Positions 51,503 through 61,051 of a DNA stretch of 64,000 bases are shown piece after piece (positions within the stretch are counted from its first letter, which is position 1; each line of letters starts with the position of its first letter). Origin of the DNA: Draconibacterium mangrovi (lineage in GTDB: Bacteria; Bacteroidota; Bacteroidia; Bacteroidales; Prolixibacteraceae); the NCBI RefSeq assembly GCF_010586825.1, contig NZ_JAAAGB010000008.1, positions 1 to 64,000 on the forward strand, given 5' to 3'. Below the pieces are notes generated by a model. It was not told the DNA's origin. It did no database searches and worked only from the letters and a program-made list of their open reading frames with translations. A program made the translations under genes and the position numbers.

Positions 51503-52600
51503 ATGAAAATACTTCATTTATTTTTCAGCCTATTTGCATTGCTCTCGATTTGCGGTTGTAGCACTAAAACAAAAACTCAAAACGCTTTCGAAAATATTCG
51601 CCCAGTTGTTGACACTGTTGGCTTTGCCCATCTCGACTGGCAAATGGATTCTATCGTTTCGAGAATCTCAACTCAGTTTGGTGACAAGTTAGCAGACGCA
51701 GCTCAGCCTGAAAATACAGTTTGGCGTACCGCAATCTGCCCACACGACGACTATGCTTATGCCGGCTGGTTGTTCCCGTCTGTACTGAAAAATCTAAAAG
51801 CAAAAACGCTGATCATCTTTGGAGTTGCACACAAAGCCCGCAATTTCAAGCTCGAAAACCAGCTTGTATTCGATAGTTTTGATGCCTGGCACGGACTGTA
51901 TGGAAATGTAAAAGTTTCTTCTATACGCGAGCAGTTAATGGAAAAAATGCCGGAAGAGTTTTATGTGGTTCACGACAGCATGCAGCTTGTTGAGCAATCA
52001 GTTGAGTCGATGATTCCATTTCTACAACACCAAAACAAAGAAACAGAGATCGTAAGCGTGCTTGTTCCCTACATGGAAAAAGATAGAATGAACAGCATTG
52101 CAGAATCATTTGCAGCGGCGTTAAAAGATATTACGAACAATCAGCAATTAAAATGGGGAGAAGATATTGCTTTGCTGATAACAACTGACGCTGTACATTA
52201 TGGCTGCGAAGAATGGGGTGGCAATAATTACGCCCGCTTTGGCTGCGATAGTGTTGGCTACGCAAAAGCGATAACCTACGAACAAGAAATTATAGCGAAC
52301 TGCTTTACCGGAGAGCTTAAAGACGACAAAACCGATCAGTTCATTAATTACACCGTTCAGGAAGATAATTTTAAGGAATACAAATGGACCTGGTGTGGCA
52401 GATATTCGGTTCCGATGGGATTAAAAGTGGCCGACCGGTTTCAGCAGCTTACCAATTCTACTCCGCTTGAAGGGATTCCGCTGGCTTACGAAACTACAAT
52501 CAGTCATCCGGAAATACCGGTTAAGGATTTAGGAATGGGAAAAACAGCTGTTGCCACCACTAAACACTGGGTGGGATTGGCTGCCATTGGTTTTAAATAA
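51503..52600 (+). CDS. Memo-family (AmmeMemoRadiSam system B) lipoprotein
   Basis: 365 residues. A lipoprotein signal with ICG-Cys at about 16-19 is followed by a Memo-like domain: AICPHDDYAYAGWLFPSVL carries the conserved HDD/YAG segment, and IIFGVAHKARNF, SVLVPYMEKDR and LLITTDAVHYG follow. Memo proteins are related to extradiol dioxygenases and bind metal; the bacterial ones occur with AMMECR1 and radical SAM partners, which are not here. It lies 41 bases after the saccharopine dehydrogenase-like gene. An envelope-anchored Memo protein is unusual; its function is unknown. Confidence 0.8.
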   Translation: MKILHLFFSLFALLSICGCSTKTKTQNAFENIRPVVDTVGFAHLDWQMDSIVSRISTQFGDKLADAAQPENTVWRTAICPHDDYAYAGWLFPSVLKNLKAKTLIIFGVAHKARNFKLENQLVFDSFDAWHGLYGNVKVSSIREQLMEKMPEEFYVVHDSMQLVEQSVESMIPFLQHQNKETEIVSVLVPYMEKDRMNSIAESFAAALKDITNNQQLKWGEDIALLITTDAVHYGCEEWGGNNYARFGCDSVGYAKAITYEQEIIANCFTGELKDDKTDQFINYTVQEDNFKEYKWTWCGRYSVPMGLKVADRFQQLTNSTPLEGIPLAYETTISHPEIPVKDLGMGKTAVATTKHWVGLAAIGFK

Positions 52601-52661
52601 TGAATATTTCTCAAAAAAAACAGCTTAAGAAGTAAGCACAAATTCAACTAATTTATTCCGT

Positions 52662-53084
52662 TCATTCAGCATGAACAGACAAAGCGGCTCCAACAGTTCC
52701 GGCATAGAACACAACTATTTCGGCAAGTTCGTCACCTTCATTCACTCCAAAGTGCCAGGTTCCAACCACTTCCGAAAGCACATCGCCGGTTTTCATTTTT
52801 AATGTGTCGCTTTTTTCTGTTATCACAGTCAGTTCGCCTGCAAGAAGAATTCCGGCATTAATCACCTCATGCTTGTGTAAGTCAAGTTGAGAATGAGGGG
52901 GAATACTTACTTTCAATATTGATATCTCCGGTTTTCCTTCAGGATAAGACGGAAGTTCGCTACCATCCCAGCTTTGTGTGGTCTGTAATAAAGTTTCCAC
53001 TTTCAGCTCATCGGTTTCAGATTCCAACTGAATACAGGAAAGAAGAATAGCCAGCAAGAATAACAGGATTAATGTTCTTTTCAT
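52662..53084 (-). CDS. cupin-domain lipoprotein
   Basis: 140 residues from the ATG at 53082-53084 (MKRTLILLFLLAILLSC), chosen because it gives a lipoprotein signal ending in LLSC; an upstream ATG at 53141 adds 19 residues before the signal. The single cupin barrel shows PHSQLDLHKHEVINAGILLAG (metal-binding His pair) and GDVLSEVVGTWHFG. It probably sits in the envelope. Function unknown; small secreted cupins may bind or isomerise sugars or sense ligands. It is convergent with the Memo-family gene. Confidence 0.8.
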   Translation of the reverse strand: MKRTLILLFLLAILLSCIQLESETDELKVETLLQTTQSWDGSELPSYPEGKPEISILKVSIPPHSQLDLHKHEVINAGILLAGELTVITEKSDTLKMKTGDVLSEVVGTWHFGVNEGDELAEIVVFYAGTVGAALSVHAE

Positions 53085-53173
53085 AAGAGTAATTTGTGAG
53101 TTAGATAATAGATTTAAACGTCCAACTCCAAATATAGTCATCCTGTTTTAGATTTATGTAAAGTCTAAATCAA

Positions 53174-55123
53174 TTATTTTTGAGTAACTACTTTCCAATT
53201 GTCGGTGCGGAACGGAAGTGCCGGCAAACCTGCGCTGTTTACCAGGTTACAATCCGGATTATTTGCCCAGGCATAACGCACAGCAACCGGATTTTTAACT
53301 TCTTTGGCACTTATAATTACTTCATCTCCAACAATTTTTGCATCAGCCCAATAAAAGTTATGGTCTTCGCCGGCCACTGCAAAACCAGTAACCGATTCAC
53401 CATCCGAAGTAGACAAACCATCAGCAATTTCAGCAAATTGAATCCTGATATCGTTGCCTTCAATGGTATAATCTTTCATAACCGGCCCCGAGGCCTGAAC
53501 ATCCATGTCATAAACCAGCTTTTCAGCCACAGCCGCCAAACGGTTTCCAACGTCGGTTTTATTGGTGGGGTGAATATTATTTGTTTCTCCAAGCTCTACT
53601 ATACAAGCCATTCCGGTATTTGGCAACTGCAGTGTTTTTGTTTGCGATTCGCGCATTACGGCCCATTTCCCGTCAGTAGGCTCGCTATCTTTTTCCATAT
53701 AATTGGGCAACTGCACCCACAAAAACGGCAAAAATCCTTGCTGCCATCGTATGCGCCAATCGTTAATCATCAGCGGTAAAAGCTTTCTGTAATCGTAAGC
53801 CATATTTTCGTTTGCTTCACCCTGATACCAAATAAATCCAGCTAAACTATAAGGCACCACCGGATTGATCATCGCGTTGTACAAATAAGATGGGTAGTAC
53901 TGAAAATTATGAATCGTCGGAATAGCCGGCTCGAGGTCCTTTTTGTATTTCCACTCTCCTGTAAGACTGATTTTATTTTTTCCATTACTCAGAAAAATCT
54001 CTTCTGCGGGAGGATAAATTCCTCCCCCGCCCCATAAAGCAGCCATTCGGAATGCAATTGTATTTTTACCTTTTTTTACCAATTCTGCGGGAATTTGGTA
54101 ATCGTGAGCAAGGTTGGAATTCCATTGTGTTTTACAGATTTCGGCCCCGTTGAAATACAACGAATAGTTCATTTCCGGATGACCAAGATTCAATGTCAAT
54201 TCCTTGCCAACAAACTGTGCATCCAGCTCAATCGTTTTTCGCAACCAAATCATTCCCTCATAGAATTCGGTCTCCCACTCGTTAACATTGCCAGGTACCG
54301 TTACTGTTGTCCAATCATTATCATTAAAATCATGTTTCGGAATCATAGTGTCCGTACCATTTTTTGGATTGTAAACGATATCCCAGAACTTGATCAAATC
54401 AAGACTATCTTTTCCAAAATGATCTTCAGTAACCGTATCATTCTGCAATACTTTATTTCGCATAACCGGTTCCGAAAGCAACATCTCGCGGCTGGTCCAT
54501 GCTTCAACCGGTGTTCCGCCCCAACTGCTCTGTAAAATTCCGATCGGGACATTAGTGGTTTGTTGCAATTTTTTGGCAAAATAATAGGCCACTGCCGAAG
54601 CTTCTTTTACACTGGTTGAATCACAAACTTTCCATGCTGTTTCCAGTGTATTATCCAGCGGAGTAATACTTATATCGTGAGGCACATTAAACAGACGAAT
54701 TTGCGAATTGAAAGCAATTGGAATCTCTTCATCTGCGCCATCAGCCTGCTGCACCTGCCACTCCATATTCGATTGCCCAGATGCAAACCACACATCTCCA
54801 ATCAGCACATCCTGAAAAACAACTTCAGCTTCTTCATTTTCATCTTCGTAAATTTTCATCTCATAAGGACCACCGGCTTCCATTTTTGCAAAATGTACCA
54901 TCCATTTTCCATCTTCATCAGTAGTAGTTGATACTTCCTGACCGGCAAAGTCTAAAGTTAGATCGGCTCCGGGTGTTGCCCTTCCCCAAACAGGAATTGG
55001 GTTTTCGCGTTGCAATATCATATGATCGCTAAAAACATATGGAAGCGACACTTGTGCTTGTAGAGAAATTGATAAAATCAGAAGGGTTAAAAGTCCAGTA
55101 AGTTCTTTAATTCTAAATACCAT
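53174..55123 (-). CDS. sialate O-acetylesterase
   Basis: 649 residues from the ATG at 55121-55123, which yields a Sec signal (LTLLILSISLQAQ); the frame extends 12 residues further without one. SGNH-type catalytic motifs are FASGQSNMEW (Ser) and FIWYQGEANE, with a late NIHPTNKTD segment containing the catalytic His region. A jelly-roll insertion (about 260-390) is typical of Bacteroidota SASA enzymes. It removes O-acetyl groups from sialic acids or other glycans in the periplasm. It is divergent from the AI-2E transporter gene. Confidence 0.9.
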   Translation of the reverse strand: MVFRIKELTGLLTLLILSISLQAQVSLPYVFSDHMILQRENPIPVWGRATPGADLTLDFAGQEVSTTTDEDGKWMVHFAKMEAGGPYEMKIYEDENEEAEVVFQDVLIGDVWFASGQSNMEWQVQQADGADEEIPIAFNSQIRLFNVPHDISITPLDNTLETAWKVCDSTSVKEASAVAYYFAKKLQQTTNVPIGILQSSWGGTPVEAWTSREMLLSEPVMRNKVLQNDTVTEDHFGKDSLDLIKFWDIVYNPKNGTDTMIPKHDFNDNDWTTVTVPGNVNEWETEFYEGMIWLRKTIELDAQFVGKELTLNLGHPEMNYSLYFNGAEICKTQWNSNLAHDYQIPAELVKKGKNTIAFRMAALWGGGGIYPPAEEIFLSNGKNKISLTGEWKYKKDLEPAIPTIHNFQYYPSYLYNAMINPVVPYSLAGFIWYQGEANENMAYDYRKLLPLMINDWRIRWQQGFLPFLWVQLPNYMEKDSEPTDGKWAVMRESQTKTLQLPNTGMACIVELGETNNIHPTNKTDVGNRLAAVAEKLVYDMDVQASGPVMKDYTIEGNDIRIQFAEIADGLSTSDGESVTGFAVAGEDHNFYWADAKIVGDEVIISAKEVKNPVAVRYAWANNPDCNLVNSAGLPALPFRTDNWKVVTQK

Positions 55124-55222
55124 ATCATGCTTATTGTAGAAACTACAACAAACATACAAAATTTAGGCAATTGCAAACAGGCAACGAAGTTTTTTGTATT
55201 TTCCCCAATTAATTTCTACCTC

Positions 55223-56254
55223 ATGGAAACAAGCAAAAAGATTTATATTTTCTTGATCCTTATCACAATTGTTGTGGTTTGTATTTATGCTCAGTCAATT
55301 ATTATCCCGTTTATATTGGCCATTCTGTTTTGGTTTCTTATCCGGGTAATAAAAAAATTACTCGTTAAAGTAAAATTCATTGGCCGCATGCCCAAATGGA
55401 TCATCACCCTGTTTTCTGCATTGGTATTGATTGGCTTTTTGACACTGGCCGTTACGATGATTTCGAAAAACATTAAAACGCTTTCGACTACCTTACCGGT
55501 GTACGAAGCCAACGTAAATAAAATAGCCCAGCAGATCAGCCAGCAATTTGATATCGACCTAATGAATATGGCCGGAAATTTTGCTAAAGACCTGAACTTC
55601 GGAAGTATTCTTTCTTCGTTGTTGAGCACGTTAACCGGACTGTTTGGTAACGCCTTCACGGTGTTGCTTTATCTTCTGTTCTTGCTGTTGGAAGAGCCGA
55701 TTTTTCCCAAAAAGCTGAAAGCCATGTACCCTGACAAGGAACGTCATGAGCATGTAAAAAAACTGGTTGATAAAATTGATCACTCCATTGGGAACTATGT
55801 GGCACTGAAAACCCTGACCAGTCTCCTAACCGGTTTTCTGAGTTATTTTGCCTTGCTTTTTATTGGTATCGATGCTCCGGTTTTCTGGGCGTTTCTCATT
55901 TTTGTACTCAACTTTATACCAACTATCGGATCGCTTATTGCCACTGCGTTCCCGGCTATATTCGCCATTTTACAGTTTGGCGAAATCACTCCCGGAATTT
56001 TGGTACTATCAATTGTCGGGACCATCCAAATGGTAGTTGGAAACTTCATTGAGCCAAAACTAATGGGAAACACGCTAAACATCAGCCCACTGGTTGTATT
56101 TCTAACACTGGCCATTTGGGGTGTAATCTGGGGAATTTCAGGCATGTTATTAAGCGTACCAATTACTGTTATACTAATTATTATAATGTCGGAATTTCCA
56201 GGCACGCGACCATTTGCCATATTATTAAGCCAACGCGGCACCATTAACGAATAA
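55223..56254 (+). CDS. AI-2E family transporter
   Basis: 343 residues from METSKKIYIF at 55223; an upstream in-frame ATG at 55127 would overlap the divergent promoter. It has about seven to eight hydrophobic segments, the family's middle soluble helices (TTLPVYEANVNKIAQQISQQ) and the typical FVLNFIPTIGSLIAT and PLVVFLTLAIWGVIWG segments. Despite the name, substrates vary (autoinducer-2, Na+/H+ exchange, others). It is 16 bases upstream of the AhpD-like gene. Confidence 0.9.
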   Translation: METSKKIYIFLILITIVVVCIYAQSIIIPFILAILFWFLIRVIKKLLVKVKFIGRMPKWIITLFSALVLIGFLTLAVTMISKNIKTLSTTLPVYEANVNKIAQQISQQFDIDLMNMAGNFAKDLNFGSILSSLLSTLTGLFGNAFTVLLYLLFLLLEEPIFPKKLKAMYPDKERHEHVKKLVDKIDHSIGNYVALKTLTSLLTGFLSYFALLFIGIDAPVFWAFLIFVLNFIPTIGSLIATAFPAIFAILQFGEITPGILVLSIVGTIQMVVGNFIEPKLMGNTLNISPLVVFLTLAIWGVIWGISGMLLSVPITVILIIIMSEFPGTRPFAILLSQRGTINE

Positions 56255-56270
56255 AATCTGTTTTTAGAAA

Positions 56271-56870
56271 ATGAGACAACCACTTGTAGCTCCAAAAACC
56301 GGAGACTCTGATCCGGAATTGCAACAACTTATAGAATTTTACGAAGAAACGCTTGGTTTCTGCCCTAACAGCGTAAAAACCATGCATCACCGGCCGCGAA
56401 TTGCCTATGCTTTTATCGAAATGAATAAGGCTGTGATGGAAAACAAAGGACGGGTTACCAGCGCGCTAAAACGAATGATCGCCTATATTAGCAGCAATGC
56501 TGCGGGTTGTCGTTATTGCCAGGCACACGCCATACGAGCTGCAGAACGTTACGGTGCCGAACAGGAAAAACTCGACAATATTTGGGACTATAAAACACAC
56601 GCAGCATTCTCTGAAGCCGAACGTGCGGCACTGGATTTTGCATTTGCAGCATCCATTATTCCAAATAGTGTTGATGACCAAATTTCCGAAAATTTAAGAG
56701 CTTATTGGGATGAAGGTGAGATCGTGGAAATTACCGGAGTGGTTGCTTTATTTGGCTACCTCAACCGTTGGAACGACTCGATGGGAACCGAAATTGAGGA
56801 CGGAGCTAAAGAATCGGGCGAAAAGTTATTAAGCCGAAAAGGCTGGAATACCGGAAAACACTCTTATTGA
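56271..56870 (+). CDS. carboxymuconolactone decarboxylase / AhpD-like protein
   Basis: 199 residues, all-helical. The AhpD-type CxxC with a following His is GCRYCQAHAIRAAERYG (about 80-96), preceded by RVTSALKRMIAYISSNAAG. Such proteins are peroxidase-linked reductants or act in unknown redox reactions; decarboxylase activity is unlikely because the CxxC is present. It follows the AI-2E gene by 16 bases. Confidence 0.87.
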   Translation: MRQPLVAPKTGDSDPELQQLIEFYEETLGFCPNSVKTMHHRPRIAYAFIEMNKAVMENKGRVTSALKRMIAYISSNAAGCRYCQAHAIRAAERYGAEQEKLDNIWDYKTHAAFSEAERAALDFAFAASIIPNSVDDQISENLRAYWDEGEIVEITGVVALFGYLNRWNDSMGTEIEDGAKESGEKLLSRKGWNTGKHSY

Positions 56871-56950
56871 CCAACCGGTCTCAGACCTGTCATCTGTCAA
56901 CAAATTTTTCCGTTTGTTTTTCCAACTTTGTACTTCTAAATTTCTGGAGA

Positions 56951-58405
56951 ATGAAAACATTAGCAGCGTTAAAACCACAGCCTCTTTTTAACTATTTTGA
57001 AGCCATTTGTCAGGTGCCACGGCCATCGAAAAAAGAGGAAAAAATAAGACAGTATTTACTTGATTTTGCCGAGCAGAATAAGCTTGAAGCAACCACCGAT
57101 AAAATTGGAAATGTTGTAATTAAAAAGCCTACGAGCAAAGGAATGGAGCAGGCGCCAACCGTTATTCTGCAAACGCACATGGACATGGTTTGCGAAAAGA
57201 ATTCGGACAAAGAATTTGATTTTGACAATGATGCCATTGAGCCCGTAATTGTTGATGGTTGGGTAAAAGCCAAGGGAACAACATTGGGTGCCGACTGCGG
57301 AATTGGTATTGCAGCCCAATTGGCAGTACTGACTTCAAAAGAGCTAAAACACGGCCCAATTGAATGTTTGATAACAGTGGATGAAGAAACCGGATTGACC
57401 GGTGCTTTTAACCTGCAACCCGGCTTTTTATCGGGTTCGGTTTTACTGAACCTCGACTCGGAAGACGAAGGCGAACTGTTTATCGGTTGTGCCGGTGGAA
57501 TTGACACACTGGCTACTTTTGATTACCAGCAGGAAGAGACAGATAAAAACTCAATAGCTATAAAAGTTTCAGTTAGCGGACTTTTGGGTGGCCACTCAGG
57601 AGACGATATTCACAAAAACCGTGGAAATGCCAACAAAATCCTCAACCGCTTTTTGTGGAACTGGAACGAGGATTTTAAAATCCGCCTCGCCGATTTTAAC
57701 GGAGGAAATTTACGTAATGCCATCGCCCGCGAAGCTTTTGGCATTATCACAGTTCCGGCCGATAAACAAGATGAAGTGCTGGCTTCATTCAACAAAATGG
57801 CAGCTTCGATAAAAGCTGAATTTCAGTATGCTGAGCCAAAACTGGAAATCAGTTGCACAGAAACTGAACTACCGGCTTTTGTTGTTGATTCCGATACGCA
57901 GAACAAACTTTTAAATGCAGTGTATGCTTGTCCGCATGGTGTTTTGGAAATGAGTTCGCGCATGGAAGATATGGTTGAAACCTCAACCAACCTGGCTTCG
58001 GTAAAATTTACCAACGACAATAAAATAGTGGTAACCACCAGTCAGCGCAGCGAAATTGAAGGACGTAAATATTATGCCGCCGAAACCGTCAAAGCAGTTT
58101 TCAACCTTGCCGGAGCAACAGTTAAACACAGCGACGGTTATCCGGGCTGGACACCAAATCCGAATTCTGACATTTTAAAAACTACTGTTGATTCTTACAA
58201 AAAACTGTTTGGAGTTGAGCCGGTTGTTCGCTCGATTCATGCAGGATTGGAGTGCGGACTTTTCCTTGAAAAATACCCGCACCTCGACATGGTTTCTTTC
58301 GGGCCAACTATTCGCGGGGCTCATTCACCCGATGAAAGATTGGACATTTCAGCAACCGAAAAATTCTGGCAACACCTGGTTGATGTACTCGAAAATATTA
58401 AATAG
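56951..58405 (+). CDS. pepD: aminoacyl-histidine dipeptidase
   Basis: 484 residues from the ATG at 56951 (MKTLAALKPQPLFNYFEAIC); the frame runs open to 56867 but the extra residues do not resemble the family. M20-type metal ligands are visible: TVILQTHMDMVCEK (His80-x-Asp82 region), TLGADCGIGIA, TVDEETGLTGAF, LDSEDEGELFIGCAGG and the late SIHAGLECGLF and GPTIRGAHSPDER. It is a cytosolic zinc dipeptidase for Xaa-His and other dipeptides. A bidirectional terminator follows. Confidence 0.95.
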   Translation: MKTLAALKPQPLFNYFEAICQVPRPSKKEEKIRQYLLDFAEQNKLEATTDKIGNVVIKKPTSKGMEQAPTVILQTHMDMVCEKNSDKEFDFDNDAIEPVIVDGWVKAKGTTLGADCGIGIAAQLAVLTSKELKHGPIECLITVDEETGLTGAFNLQPGFLSGSVLLNLDSEDEGELFIGCAGGIDTLATFDYQQEETDKNSIAIKVSVSGLLGGHSGDDIHKNRGNANKILNRFLWNWNEDFKIRLADFNGGNLRNAIAREAFGIITVPADKQDEVLASFNKMAASIKAEFQYAEPKLEISCTETELPAFVVDSDTQNKLLNAVYACPHGVLEMSSRMEDMVETSTNLASVKFTNDNKIVVTTSQRSEIEGRKYYAAETVKAVFNLAGATVKHSDGYPGWTPNPNSDILKTTVDSYKKLFGVEPVVRSIHAGLECGLFLEKYPHLDMVSFGPTIRGAHSPDERLDISATEKFWQHLVDVLENIK

Positions 58406-58413
58406 ACTTCAAG

Positions 58414-58445
58414 AAAAAAGAGCTTCAAATGAAGCTCCTTTTTTA
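58414..58445. terminator. bidirectional terminator
   Basis: GAGCTTC-AAAT-GAAGCTC (58420-58437) with A-run on the left and T-run on the right, between the convergent pepD gene and the small secreted-protein gene. Confidence 0.85.
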
Positions 58446-58919
58446 TTCTTTATTAAAATAAAATGATCGTAATGCAATTTTGGTTCCTAAGCTTTCAGAA
58501 TTATTCCGCTCCACAATCCGGATCTGCAGCGTGTGCTTTCTGCTTTTCAATTCTTTATCCAGCGTAAAACCTTTTAATGTTGCTTCTGCATTTTTAGAAG
58601 ATGCATCCAGCTCAAACCAGGGCTGTCCGTCAAGGCTGTATTCAATAATACCAGAAGTATTGTCGGAGTATACCAATATGCCAATTGCAGTTCCTTTAAA
58701 CCGGAATTTGATGATTTCACCGGGAAATTTTCCTTGCAACACCTTTTCTTCCAAAACGCTTGTCATTTCCCAGCCTTTAATTGGCTTTGGCGGATCGGGA
58801 GAAATAAAAACCGGGTTTGGAAAATCCTTCCCGTCAACCAAAGTTGTTACATTCTGGTCGGTTTGTGCCAATGTAGTCAGGCACATTGTCAGCATTAAAA
58901 AGATTCCTGCTATTCGCAT
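58443..58919 (-). CDS. small secreted beta-sandwich protein
   Basis: 158 residues with a Sec signal (about 1-19, ending TTLAQ). The mature part has alternating strands, a GKFPGEIIKFRFKGTAIGIL turn and a SGIIEYSLDGQPWFEL segment. It recalls the N-terminal jelly-roll domain found before SGNH hydrolases or in carbohydrate-binding modules, but no catalytic domain follows, so it is either a stand-alone binding domain or a truncated descendant. I do not recognise a specific family. Confidence 0.7.
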   Translation of the reverse strand: MRIAGIFLMLTMCLTTLAQTDQNVTTLVDGKDFPNPVFISPDPPKPIKGWEMTSVLEEKVLQGKFPGEIIKFRFKGTAIGILVYSDNTSGIIEYSLDGQPWFELDASSKNAEATLKGFTLDKELKSRKHTLQIRIVERNNSESLGTKIALRSFYFNKE

Positions 58920-58954
58920 GATTCAGATTTTTTGAAAAGCTGAAGGTAAGAATT

Positions 58955-59521
58955 TCAATCCTTCCATTCAACTTTTTCCTTCCAGTCGCGGCGTCCCGGC
59001 GAAGGAAAATCCATCATTACCTGCCCAACGTAAAAGAAGCCCAAACTTTTTTGATTGTTTTCCAGTTCAAGCAATCCATCAAACAACTCGATAAAACCCG
59101 GTGTTGCCCAAAAGGCTGCCAAATCCATTTCGGTGGCAGTTAACCACATATTTTGCACGGCCATTGATACCGCGGCAATTTCTTCCCATTCCGGCAAACG
59201 ACCGGCCGAATCGGGCTGTAAAATTACAGCAATAGCAACGGGCACACGCTCAATTGTTGATGCAAACTTTTCGATTTTCTCTGACGCAACCGGGTAACCT
59301 TCTTTTTGCTTTTCAAGTAACAAAGTCCTCGCATCAGCGGCCAGTTTGACTTTGGCTTCGCCACGGTAAACTTTAAAACGCCAGGGTTCCGTTTTTTTAT
59401 GATTTGGTGCCCAGTTGGCACTTCTCAACAACTCCTCAATGGAGCCGTTTGGCAAGTCTTTTTTTGCAAATAAACGGGGAGGTGTCGCTCTTCGGTTTTT
59501 TATAATTTCTATAACTGACAT
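58955..59521 (-). CDS. nitroreductase family protein
   Basis: 188 residues of the FMN-dependent nitroreductase fold (YdjA/NfsB-like). KNRRATPPRLFAKKDLP gives the N-terminal FMN-phosphate-binding Arg pair, followed by LLRSANWAPNHKKTEPWRF with the typical second FMN contact, AVSMAVQNMWLTATEMDLAAFW and a C-terminal LGFFYVGQVM. It reduces flavins, quinones or nitro-compounds with NAD(P)H in the cytosol. Physiological substrate unknown. Confidence 0.9.
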   Translation of the reverse strand: MSVIEIIKNRRATPPRLFAKKDLPNGSIEELLRSANWAPNHKKTEPWRFKVYRGEAKVKLAADARTLLLEKQKEGYPVASEKIEKFASTIERVPVAIAVILQPDSAGRLPEWEEIAAVSMAVQNMWLTATEMDLAAFWATPGFIELFDGLLELENNQKSLGFFYVGQVMMDFPSPGRRDWKEKVEWKD

Positions 59522-59635
59522 GTTATTTTTCTAAAAAGATTAGTTTTTAGAAAAACACAGCATCACTCAAAAAGTTGAATGGATTTTTATAAAGTTTCAG
59601 CTTACAAAATTCGTAACTAAAAAATCTACCAAGAA

Positions 59636-61051
59636 CTATTCCTCGTCCTTGGTATAACCTAAAATTTTAAACATTTCATCTGCCGACTGCTCATTACGAT
59701 ATACATAATCGAAGAAATTACCTTTCTCGTCCCGATCGATAATTACGTGTTTTGGCGCCGGAATCAAACAGTGTTTAATTCCGCCATAACCACTAATGGC
59801 ATCCTGGTATGCTCCGGTGTGGAAGAATCCAAGGTAAAGCGGCTCCTTATCATCATCTGAATAGGCAGGAAGTAAAACCTCCTGGTTAAAGTCTTCCGAG
59901 TTGTAATAATCAGAATGGTCGCAGCTGATACCGCCAATATTGGCACGTTTGTATTCGTTATTCCATTTGTTGATAGGCAGTAAAATAAACTTTTCGAAAA
60001 TCGACCACGAATCCGGGATGGTGTTCATTAAGCTATTGTTAATGATATACCAGCTTTCGGTATCGTTTTGCTGTTTTTGCTCCAGCACCTCGAAAATGAT
60101 CGCTCCGCTTTCGCCAACCGTATATTTTCCAAACTCGGTGTAAATATCCGGATCGGGTAAATTTTCAGCCGAGCAGGCCGTTTTTATATTCGACACAATT
60201 TCCTTGATCATGTACTCGTAATCGTACTCAAAACCCAGGTGGTTACGAATTGGGAAACCACCTCCAAGGTTAAACGAATCGAGCGTGTCGCACTGTTTCT
60301 TCAACTCCACGTAGAGCTTCATTGCTTTTTGGAATTCGCCCCAGAAATACAGACTGTCTTTAATTCCCGAATCAACAAAAAAGTGAAGCATCTTTAATTC
60401 GATGTTTTTCTTTCCTTTTATCTGATTCTGGAAAAACTCAGGGATATTGGTGTGTCTGATTCCCAAACGAGAAGTGTAATAAGCCGATTGCGATTCCTCG
60501 TTAATCGCCATACGAATACCCACTTTTACTTTTTCTCCATTGGCCAGTTTTTCAATCCGCTGCAACTCGTTAATACTATCCAACACAATAATATTATTCT
60601 TAAAACCAAGGCGTTGCAGCTCGATGATTTTCGACAGGTATTCCTGCGTTTTATAGCCGTTGTGAATGATCTTCCGGTTCTTATCGATTTTTTTATCCTT
60701 AAAAAGATGCAGGATCAGATCGATGTCGTACGATGATGAAGTTTCGAGGTTTACATTGTGTTTTAAAGCCTCGTTAACCACGTGCGAAAAGTGGTTGCAT
60801 TTTGTACAATAACAATAATAATATTTGCCATTATAATTGTTCTTTTTAATGGCCTTATTAAACAGGTTACGCGATTTTTTTATTTGTTCCCCAATTTTCG
60901 GCAGGTATATAAACCTAAACGGGGTACCGTATTTTTTAATCAGATATTTTAAAGAGATTCCGTGAAAAGTTAGTGAATCACCTCTTAAGTCAAAGCCTTC
61001 CTGTGGGAAATAGTAGCTTTGTTCAATCAAATCAAAATAAGTATTCTTCAT
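59636..61051 (-). CDS. speA: arginine decarboxylase, short fold-III type
   Basis: 471 residues. An alanine-racemase-type PLP domain starts after about 80 residues; YYYCYCTKCNHFSHVVNEAL holds the PLP lysine region, FNLGGGFPI the phosphate-binding glycine loop, and the C-terminal barrel contains the substrate acidic region (ISCDHSDYY; FHTGAYQDAISG). The short form matches the Bacteroidota enzyme that makes agmatine for putrescine/spermidine synthesis. Diaminopimelate-type or ornithine specificity is less likely given the carboxyspermidine genes on the other side of the divergent spacer. Confidence 0.78.
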   Translation of the reverse strand: MKNTYFDLIEQSYYFPQEGFDLRGDSLTFHGISLKYLIKKYGTPFRFIYLPKIGEQIKKSRNLFNKAIKKNNYNGKYYYCYCTKCNHFSHVVNEALKHNVNLETSSSYDIDLILHLFKDKKIDKNRKIIHNGYKTQEYLSKIIELQRLGFKNNIIVLDSINELQRIEKLANGEKVKVGIRMAINEESQSAYYTSRLGIRHTNIPEFFQNQIKGKKNIELKMLHFFVDSGIKDSLYFWGEFQKAMKLYVELKKQCDTLDSFNLGGGFPIRNHLGFEYDYEYMIKEIVSNIKTACSAENLPDPDIYTEFGKYTVGESGAIIFEVLEQKQQNDTESWYIINNSLMNTIPDSWSIFEKFILLPINKWNNEYKRANIGGISCDHSDYYNSEDFNQEVLLPAYSDDDKEPLYLGFFHTGAYQDAISGYGGIKHCLIPAPKHVIIDRDEKGNFFDYVYRNEQSADEMFKILGYTKDEE

